A DNA stretch of 59,084 bases from Gonapodya sp. JEL0774. Taxonomy: Eukaryota; Monoblepharomycota; Monoblepharidomycetes; Monoblepharidales; Gonapodyaceae. Below the pieces are notes generated by a model. That model had not been told where the DNA came from. It saw only the letters and a program-made list of their open reading frames with translations, and ran no database searches. The stretch lies in assembly GCA_027604505.1 (NCBI GenBank), contig JADIIX010000139.1, forward strand, positions 1 through 59,084. The letters run 5' to 3'. The translations under genes were made by a program, and so were the position numbers. Shown here piece after piece: positions 46,996 to 56,400 of this stretch (its first letter is position 1; every line of letters starts with the position of its first letter).

Positions 46996-49845
46996 ATGAG
47001 CGATCCGCAAGATATCCCTGGTCCATTATCGGCAGATATAAAATTTGCCACTTGTCACACATTGTCGTCCCATCAACGAGTTCTTCAATCAATCGACATG
47101 TCCGACACAAGTACGTACCGGTATACTACCGATATTCTAGAATTTATTTCTAAGCCGCTCTTGTGTCTATCAGAGGACTTTGAAGATGCTCAATTTGGAT
47201 TTGTCGGAACTTTCTCCGATTTAGTGATTTCAAGTGATAATAATCCTCGACAACCCACTTGGAATCTCCGGGACTACAATTTCCTTGACGATAACTTTGC
47301 CCCGGAAACAGTAAGGTGTAACGTTTGTGTTTTTGCTCAGAAGTGTTTGACCCTTGACGACGGAACGAAAGGTAAATCCGTCTCTATGGCGTCAAGCGAA
47401 GCTCAACAAGATCAATGGGCTTTTCAAGGTCTGCGATAGAGTCTATCAAGTTCGTGGATTCGACATCAGCAAGTATGTGTGGTTTTAGAGTGTCATCCTT
47501 TCCGATGTCCCAAAGACAAACTTCTTGACTCCCTGTTCGTATGCGTTCTTGAAAACGTATAGCATGACAATATTAGAAGGGGAATCGGGCCTCGTCATTG
47601 TGGATCCGGCAATTTCCATCGAGAATTCTCGAAAAATGCTTGAACTTTATTTCTCTCACAGACCTCGCAGGCCCGTGAGTTGGATCAGGCTTGCTTAACC
47701 GCCAATTCGTAGCTGCTTATGAACTTACGAGAATGCACAATCAGATCACGAATGTCATTTACACGCACAGCCATGTTGGTGAGAATGTTATGTGCAGGCA
47801 GAAGTGTATATTACGTTGCTAAGTACACTCGATCTATGCCCGCATCCATTCGAGATCATTTTGGCGGGATAAAAGGCATCGTGAATGAGGAGGATGTAGC
47901 GACCGGGAAGGTCCAGATAATTGCTCCTGACGGCTTTATGGAACATGCGGTGTCGGAGGTAGGTATCTGTGATTTACTTCCCGGTAAGTTTTGATTCTGA
48001 GTCGCGTGTCGTAACAATTTCAAGAACGTTCTCGCTGGGAATGCTATGACGAGACGGGCTACCTACATGTATGGTGGTCTGTTGCCTCAAAGCGCAACCG
48101 GGCAAGTTGACGTGGGACTTGGCAAGAACACATCGAAGGGACGTGTTTCGCTTATTGCACCAACCGTACTTATCAAAAATACGACGGAAACGCATCTGGT
48201 AGATGGAATCGAAACTGTGTTCTATCTGGTGAGCATAATTGGGAAGGACATGATTCCACGCACATTTCTCCCACTGCTCCAACTTTACTTCTATTTTTTA
48301 AATGGCACCAAACTGATCTGCTATCATGATATTTCTAATGCACTTTATTTCGTCAGTGCCCCGATTCCGAAGCTCCCAGCGAATTCGTCATGTTCCATCC
48401 GCAGTTGCGGCTTCTCAACATGGCGGAAATAGCGACGAAAAATCTCCACAACTTGCAAGTCATAGTGGAACCGCACTTCGATCTCACATCATTTATTTAT
48501 ACTCTCTCACCAGGTACACCATCCGTGGCGCCAAAGTCCGAGATGGCAATCTTTGGAGCCGCTACATCAACCATGCTCTCCATGTCTTCGCTCCACAATC
48601 AGATGTCTGCATCGCACAACACCACTGGCCCACTTTTGGGACAGAGAAGATACTTACATACCTTGAGAAGCAAAGAGACATATACAAATTTATTCACGAT
48701 CAAACTGTGCATCGTATCAACTTCGGAGAGACGCCAGCTGAGATCGCGGAGGTGCTAAATGTACCTCAAAGTCTCCAACAAGAGTGGTCCGTCAGAGATT
48801 ACTATGGTACCATAAGACATAATGCCAAAGCGCAGTACCAGCTCTATCTTGGCTGGTACGACGGAAATGTGAGTTACTGTTCTTTTAACTCTGGTGTTCC
48901 TGTAAATTGTCTCAGTGGTCTCAAAACCAGCCTGCAAACTTGAATCCCCTGCCACCAGTGCAAAATGCCAAGGAACTTGTGAGCTACATGGGTGGGGCAG
49001 AGTGTGTGTTGTCAGCAGCGAAGGACCTCTTCTCTCGAGGTAACTTAGGATCAAACGAGAGAATTTTCGCTTAACGAATAGTTGTGTTCCATTTTCAGGG
49101 GACTACCGCTTCACTGCTACCGTGGCCAATCATGTTGTCTTCGCTGACCCGGAGAATGTCGAAGCGCGGTACTTGTGCGCCGACGCATTGGAACAGCTGG
49201 GATACCAAAGTGAGAGTGGACCATGGAGAGTAAGTTCCTTCGATGTGGAAGCACGTTGCAATGAAATCAGACTTTCGTCCAGAATGCTTATCTGCAAGGT
49301 GCGCGTGAACTACGTGAGCTTAGAAAGCCGAAACAAGCAACAAGAACAGCGTCAGGCGATGTCGTAACTGCGTGGGTTGCAATTGCACTGCTCGTAATTC
49401 AGCCTTGTAATCGTTACGGTCTGCTGTGGGATAGCATGTCAATACCCTTGGTACTCGATTTTCTCGGCGTCCGAATTCGTGCAGAGGACTATACGGGGCA
49501 TTCTCTCAAAATCGATATTCAGGTCCCAGGAGAGCGATATATCGTTACGCTGCAGAATACCGTGTTGACGGTAGGTGTAGACAGAACACTTAATGTTTGT
49601 CCCTGCTTACGCAAACAACAACAACACAGTGGACGAATGACGTTGCTATTGATGCTGAAGTCTCCGCGGATGTCGTGATAAAATCGGAGGCAAAAAAAAT
49701 TGTACACCTCCTTCTTGGGAGACAAACTTTGCAATCTGCAACGCACGGAGGAGCACTGGAGGTTCGCGGGGATCAAGCCAAGTTGGCTGAACTCTTGTCA
49801 TTACTGGACGAGTTTCCGGCCAATTTTCCAATAGTAGAACCATAA
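46996..49845 (+). CDS. Alkylsulfatase unit B (metallo-beta-lactamase + SCP2-like), in frame with unit A
   Basis: A second complete unit with the same exon layout as unit A. It contains [41 protein letters not shown] and THSHVDHFGG across an intron. [41 protein letters not shown]-type blocks and [12 protein letters not shown] follow. Its SCP2-like end is [15 protein letters not shown] to ANFPIVEP with a stop at 49845. The stretch 48178-48690 is nearly identical to unit A, including introns. The listed start is an in-frame ATG (MSDPQDIPG); whether it is used, or the unit is translated only as part of an A-B fusion, is not settled by sequence. N-terminal residues before the first intron ([16 protein letters not shown]) match those of unit A. 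Confidence 0.83.
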
Positions 49846-49908
49846 ATCCAGGTAAAAAAAGACGAACAGAACAACAGAAAATCTATGTATTGGAAAGATG
49901 TATTTCAA

Positions 49909-51964
49909 CTAATTGTCGAGGCTGACTTCAGTTCCCTCATCGTCACCATCCTCCGTGACGCAATGTACACTCTCTTCCTCCAACAACAAGTTCGGTTCAC
50001 CGTCTCTACTTTCTGCTTCCCCTGGAACCACTTTGGTTTCAGTCGCTTCTCGACGGGCAGCCAGCTCCAACTCCTTCTTTGCCTTGGCTTGCTGCAAAGC
50101 TGCGTCGATCTGCTCCTCGGAAACAATTCTTTCCCGCTTTCCCGGAAGTTCCATGACAAGTGCACGATGAGCGTACCGTCGAAGTGCATTCACAACTCTG
50201 ATGTCCAGAGACATGGGTTTCTGTTGCACCACTCCTGGGAGATCTGTGTCCAGCACTTCCAAAGAAGTTGGAATGATCTCCTCGGAATGTGAAGTTTCTC
50301 TCCGTTCATCCCACCATTCCAACCAGTCAGCAAGTCGCTCCACTTCGCTCTTCATTGTGGCACCCTCTCTCATATCTGGTCGATATGCGGACACCACATA
50401 CCATCCGGTTGAGGACTCAGAATCACTGTCCGCACTCACATCAGCAGCTGTTGCTGATGGAGCGTTTTGCAAAGAGAGTTTCCTACGCTCGTCGTCCCAC
50501 CAAAGAACGCCGTTGATCCAGCACCGCCATTTCTTTTTACCGTTGCAAGTCTCACCCTCGAACGTTCCATCCTCGCCTGCTCCAAACGCCCAATATTCGT
50601 TGCCCTTCGAATCCCGACCCAGGAAATCGCCGCTCCGGAGGAGGCCGCCAAGTTTGGGGTTTGCGGTAATGGCCAACCATTCCTCAATCGGTCCACATCG
50701 CTCCAATTCATCTTTTCGTTCCTTATCCCATTGTTTGTCCGCCTGCTTCCTTTGCTCAGCATTTTTTTCCGTCACGGGCTCGGCCATTATCAGACGTGTG
50801 CGGCGATCGACATCAGCGAGGTTCATGAGACGACGATGCTGAACAGTCCGTTGGAAGTGAACAGACTTTTGCACCGAGATACTTTTCGCGGCTTCTTCAA
50901 CAGCACTGAATAGAACATCTGGCGTAAGCAACATTTCGCGGCATCAAAAGCTGGTCATGCGTTCCTACTTTTGCGCGATCTCAGAGTTTTGGATGATCCA
51001 ATCCAAAATAAGACAGACGGATCTCAATCGTTCCTTGGTCCCTCCCCTCACCGAAACCTCGAGACACCTCTCGACTTCTCGAACTTTTTCTCGATGTCTG
51101 GCGCTTTTCAGAGGCTCATAGAGCAGCAGCTCCTTCTTCTTGACTCCTGTGCCCGAGGCTTTGATCGACCACTGGTTGCATTCATCGAGAGACTCTATGA
51201 TGTCGTTGAGCTTCTCAGCAGGGTTATCCTCCTTTGTATCTTCTAGTTCAGCAATAAGGATGACATCGGTAAGGAGAGTCGCAAGGACTGTGAGAGGAAC
51301 ATCTTGGCGGCAAATGGCGCGATATGTCTGGGTAACGGGATTACTTTTACCATATAGACTCTTAATAAAGTTTGGACATACGACTCACCGTCCGTGGAAT
51401 TTCAAACACCTCCCCAAACGCCCGGGTAAATTCTCGCAAGTGAAGCCAATCACCAACAACCTCTCCCTCCACCCCGTCGATGGTGATCGGGGTGACTTCA
51501 GGTAAAGGCGGCTCCACCTTCGGACGCGCAGCCGGCTTGGGTTTGAGTACCTTCTTTGGAAGGTTCACAGTTCCTTCACTTGCAGTTTGCTTAACTTTTC
51601 GCGCCTTCTTCGTCAGATCCGTGGTCGGGTCAATCGGCAGAGAATTCTCGCCTGTAGATATCGCAAACTTGCTCGGTTTCTTGGACGGCCCCAGCGGTTT
51701 GCTGATTGCTGAGCTACCGCTCAATACTGATCGCGTTGCTTCCCCGCCTTGAGCCTTCTGCTTGCCCTTTCCAATATCGAGCTCCACTACGACATCCATC
51801 TCCCGGTCTCCTTTATCCTTTGAGACTTTGGGGGATTTTGGAGTTCTCGGGAAAGAATGTGTGGTAAGTGTGGGGTCTGATGCAAGAAGGCTTGCAACAC
51901 TTGTACCAGACTTTCGTGCGTAAATAGACATAATCCCGGTGGGTGGCAGGCTGAGTTGTACCAT
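49909..51964 (-). CDS. DDT/WHIM-domain chromatin-remodelling accessory protein
   Basis: The DDT-like segment (GDWLHLREFTRAFGEVFEIP, about 51460-51390) is followed after an intron by LTVLATLLTDVILIAELE. Further exons contain a WHIM-type segment (LRSGDFLGRDSKGNEYWAFG, then WRCWINGVLWWDDERR) as in ISWI partner subunits. The N-terminal region is Lys/Pro-rich. The C-terminus is acidic and ends at 49909. I start at the ATG at 51964 (MVQLSLPPTG); the frame is open further upstream to an acceptor at about 52010, so 5' coding exons may exist. The family regulates nucleosome spacing with ISWI ATPases; the specific complex is not determined. Confidence 0.75.
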
Positions 51965-52029
51965 GAGACGATGACGGAGGTCCGCCAAAAGTTTTAGTTT
52001 ATGGAGGGCTGTTCAGTCGGTTATCGTTC

Positions 52030-52555
52030 TCACCCTTGTTTCTTACGGCATATACTGCAGTCTAAAGCGAAAAGCTGATACACTCTTTCAAAGAACAATG
52101 TAAACACTGGCGCAACTCACTGCAGACTCCCCTGCACTCTGGACACTGCATTAAGGAAAGTTGGGGCTTGAGCGACGTTATCACGTACAGATCTGCCTGG
52201 TCTTAAGCTGCGTACCTCCCAAACTGACACGACAAAAAAAGCGATGAGATCGGTGTCTCACAAGCAAAAAGCAATTTTGGAGCTCACCATATTCCTCCTC
52301 TTCATAGCTGCAGTGCCCCTTCCTCCTCCCGTCGCCGTTTGGAATTAGCAAACTCATGATTGCCTCACCATCTTCCCCATAGCGACCGAGTAGACATTTC
52401 TGGGAAACCGCGAAGAAACATCGAGAGTGTGTACATTTGTTGATGGCGTGACAAATTTTGAAGACGAATGTAAAAATCTAACCCACACTTCCTATGTGGT
52501 AGTATGCCCCACAACGACGCTGGGTCGGATTCTTTTTGCCGCCCGAAGATACCAT
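52030..52555 (-). CDS. Unrecognised small protein gene (about 100 residues)
   Basis: Three exons join with normal splice sites. The first begins at an ATG at 52555 (MVSSGGKKNPTQRRCGAYYH) with donor gtgggt. The second reads KCLLGRYGEDGEAIMSLLIP and HCSYEEEEY, with donor gtgagc. The third reads VWEVRSLRPGRSVRDNVAQA then PTFLNAVSRVQGSL. The 3' end near 52030 is unsure. The exons might instead belong to the 5' part of the DDT/WHIM gene just downstream on the same strand, but no strong splice links them. I do not recognise the family. The clean frame and conserved-looking composition support a real gene. Confidence 0.45.
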
Positions 52556-52748
52556 TTTGGTGCACGAGACTGGGAAGTCGTAGTTATTTAATCCATGTGT
52601 CCTGCAGAGAAATCGGCATGGTTTGAAAGCTCACTCCAAGGTTCCATTGTCTTTTGGCGACACTGCCTGCATGTTTTGCCTGTGGCGCAAGAATGCCTTC
52701 ACGATGAGTGCAAGTTCATCACTACTGCCCTAATCAGGGCCCCACCGT

Positions 52749-53252
52749 TCACAGGATCGTACAACACCCCGTTGAGGACCCTAACTTCAGTATGCTTGAT
52801 TCTTTTCTTCCTCGGTTGTTCCTGATGGAGTTACCCGAGGTCATTTGAGGTCGAATCAATCTCTGAGAACCCGATGGTCCACGGACCCTACCGATCGGAA
52901 CTCCCACCTTCGTGAGTGGATCTGCCTGCTGAATGTGATTTTCCACGTCACTCTCCGCCTTTCGTTTTTTATCAAACATCGGCGGGCCTGCTCCCTTCTT
53001 CGGCGCTGGTGATGCCAATCTCTGGGTTGCATCCCCAAGCACCTTGGACACATTGCGGTGCCCCAGCGGACTGGGCATTACAGCATGGCGAGGTACACCA
53101 AATTTTTGCGAGGAGGGGGAGCGGGATCGGCGCCATGATCCATCGGCAGACATGAAAGGGCGTTCTGAAGCTGGCGGTTGTGGAAGCTCCACTTCCACGA
53201 CGGTGCGAGGGAACGATGGGCCCACGGACCGTAATGGTGACATAGCAGTCAT
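52749..53252 (-). CDS. Hypothetical low-complexity protein
   Basis: A minus-strand frame from an ATG at 53252 (MTAMSPLRSVGPSF) gives about 167 residues rich in Ser, Pro, Arg and Lys. Segments such as DGSWRRSRSPSSQKFGVPRH and PMFDKKRKAESDVENH suggest a disordered, perhaps nuclear, protein. An upstream exon is possible because an acceptor-like cag/aag precedes the frame. No family recognised. It lies between the small gene and the 3' end of MOT1, all on the same strand. Confidence 0.4.
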   Translation of the reverse strand: MTAMSPLRSVGPSFPRTVVEVELPQPPASERPFMSADGSWRRSRSPSSQKFGVPRHAVMPSPLGHRNVSKVLGDATQRLASPAPKKGAGPPMFDKKRKAESDVENHIQQADPLTKVGVPIGRVRGPSGSQRLIRPQMTSGNSIRNNRGRKESSILKLGSSTGCCTIL

Positions 53253-53437
53253 GAGCGTGGAAAAGGGATTTGATGCGTCCCCGACTTGAAACAAATGAAT
53301 CCTAAATAGCGTTGGACGACCCAGGGGTGGTGCACGGTCTCATTCAACTCATATTACTTACAGTCAAATAAAATATGTCGAGATTATTGAGGCATAATAC
53401 GGTATGTCGAAGATTACATTGCTATGTACAAGGGAAA

Positions 53438-56400
53438 CTACTTTAACTTTGCTAAGAATTCGGTTCCAGTAAATTCACGGTATTGCTCCTCATCCCACAT
53501 CGCATCTAAGCTCTGCAATATTTCTTTGACTCCCTCTTTGCTTCCCACTTTTCTTTTCCTTGTCTGCGTCGCTCCCCCCCACGAGATTGAGGTCGGGGGG
53601 TTCAAAAGGTCCAGAAGCTCCTCACTACCACCAGCTCCGATGAGAGTGCCCAGTCCTATATTCTTTTCATTGACAACCGAGCTGGCAATGCTAAGCTTGA
53701 ATCTCTGCAATCCCATGATCTTTTCTTCGATGGAACCTCGAGTGATGAGACGATAAACATTGACAACACGCTTTTGACCGATGCGATGAGCGCGATCCAT
53801 TGCCTGAAGGTCTTTCATTGGGTTCCAATCGTGTTCAACAAAGATGACTGACCAAATAACGACACGATTATCAGAGAAGAGAGGGTGCATTACGACTTCC
53901 GGAACAGAACCCACCTGTGTCAGCTCCTGTGAGATTGAGACCAAGGCCACCTACGTGAGTGGTTAGCAGCAGTACATCAATGCTTGGGTCACTGTTAAAC
54001 CTCCGTACAATGTCGTGTCTCTTAGTTGCATCGACATTTCCATCCAGTCTTATAAACGTGACATTAGGCATTTCCCTTTGGAATAGATCCTGCTCAATCA
54101 TGTCCAACATTTGCTTCTGTTGACAAAAGATCAATGCCCGATGTTGGGAAACTGGCAGAGGAGAGATGGTTCCAGGAGTCAACCGGGACTGCGAATGCGA
54201 GTCGGAGGTCTCAGCTCCATCATTCCCGATTCCACAATCCAATAGCAGATCTTTAAGCGCTGAAAGTTTCGGGGCGTACTGCAAGTCGTGAATGTTTGTC
54301 CCGTCTTTCCGAAGCATGTTTTGTATTTTGTCATACTGTGGATGCTCCGGCGATAGAACGAGCGCGGGGTGGTTGCACAGCTTCCGAAGATATTGCAGTG
54401 CTTGGAAGATATGTTTTGCGCCAGAAGCCTTAACCCCTTCCTTGTTGTCACCGTTTGTTGATGAGTCAATGTCCATATTGTCTTCGATCTCGGCTTGTGC
54501 ACGACTCTGTGCAAAGTCCTGATACAGCATGAGCTGCATTTCGGAAAGATCGCAGTAGTAATCTTGGATAATTTTCGGTGGCAGATCGTCGAGGACTTGC
54601 TCTTTCATCCGTCGCAGAATGAAAGGCAAAACCTGTCGATGGAGGGATTCGAGAGCGAGAGAGCCAGCTTCTTGCTCCTTACTTGAAGATTTTGCATCTT
54701 TACTAGCAGCGATAGGTTTGCTAAATCGATCATTGAATTGTTTCTGCGATCCAAGGAAACCTGGCATAAGAAAGTCGAATAAGCTCCACAGCTCTAAAAC
54801 TTTGTTTTGAACTGGAGTTCCGGAAAGGACCAAGCGATGTTGAGCAATGATCGATTTGGTTGCTCGGGTGAGTTTAGTCGCCGGGTTTTTGATAACATGA
54901 CCCTCGTCTAAAATGCAGAAGTTCCAGCCATTCGCGGAAAGGAAGTCTACATCAATTCGGAGTGTATCGTAGGAAGTGATAACAACATCGTGCTCCCTCA
55001 AACGCGGACGCAACCTTTCAGGCAAGCATAGGACGCTTATAGAAACTGCAAGGTAATCGCATTTTCCAGGTATGCTCACCTAGTTCGTTCATGTGCTGGC
55101 CCCTGGTACATTATGGGATTCATATGTGGAGCGAAGGTGCCAATCTCGTGGAACCAGTGGGCGACAATCGTTGGAGGGCACACAACCAGGGAAGGCAGGT
55201 GGGCATCGGCGGGGGATCGCGTTTGCGCATACCTTTCGCGTCGGGCCTGGTGGTCGGCAGCCACAATGGTAATTGATTGGAGGGTCTTACCTAGACCCAT
55301 ATCTTGATCAAATGTCAGATAATCGATTTAGGCGGTCTTGTTGCAGTTTAATCTCACCAACAACCCGCAGCACTTACCGTCACACAAGATGCCGTGCAAA
55401 CCATATCGCGATAAAAAGGCGAGCCAGTTCACGCCTTCTTTCTGGTACTGTCTTAGTTCCGCTGTGACAGTTCCTGCCGGAAGGTCAAACTCCTCGACCT
55501 TCTCCTGCCCAATAAGTTGCCCTATGAACTTGCGTTCCTCCCGTTTTTGTGCCACCAAGTGTTCCGACAGGCCTTCAGGGTCGGGAGCTCCGGGTTCTAG
55601 GGGCATTATTCGAACAAGTTCCGCGAACGTTCGCGAGCAGATCAGTCGCATTGGATTGTTCTGATCGGAAATGTGCCGAAGTACTGGAACCACAAGGAAG
55701 ATAAGATAGGGAAGAAGAGATCGAAGATTTACCGCCTGAACAACATGGTAGACTGCTTCCGCCCCTGCCTGTCGGTGGTGGAGATTGGTCACGTCGTCAA
55801 TGAGAGGCAAAACTTTCTCGATAAGGATTGGAAACACTTCGATTGGTGCTGCGGCTGCAACGGATGCCATGCACCGAGCCGCAACATTTCTAAGAAGTGG
55901 ATGGGGGGATCGGAGGGCATGCGTGACACTAGGAACTAGTTCGAGAGTTCGATTCCTCACCGTGCCACCGGTAGCAAAGAGAGCCGGTGCCAAAGTCGAG
56001 AGCGTGAATAGAGAGTTCACCGCTTCCTGTATAGCGCTATGTGTGATGAGATCCGCCCGCGCTAGATCCGTGAGAGGATCCGAGTATTCCTTTATTCCAG
56101 AGTAAGTAAGGTCCAAAACTCGGGGAAGTTTATCAAAGAGCGAAACAGAAAAGTCTTTGCACAATTGTCCAAAAAAGGCTTCTGCTCCCCGCTTTGCGAT
56201 GGTGCGAAGGGATTTCTGATAATCGTCCTCCCCTTCGATGGCACTTCGAAGATCAACATCTGCCAACTCAAGCTTACTACCGGGCCCAACGGACGTTTTA
56301 CGCCTCTTCAGGCTCGGTTGTCCCCCGTCCTGGCTTGCGCCACCGAGAGCCATGCTACTCTTTCGAGAGATGGCTAGAGGACCTCCTTTGCCCTCTTCCG

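Noticed and set aside
51986-51988. Apparent DDT/WHIM start at 51988
   Set aside because: The codon is TTG; the nearest in-frame ATG is at 51964.
52300-52470. WAC domain of an ACF1/BAZ1-type protein upstream of the DDT/WHIM gene
   Set aside because: The residues do not follow the WAC pattern and no good splice links them to the DDT exon.
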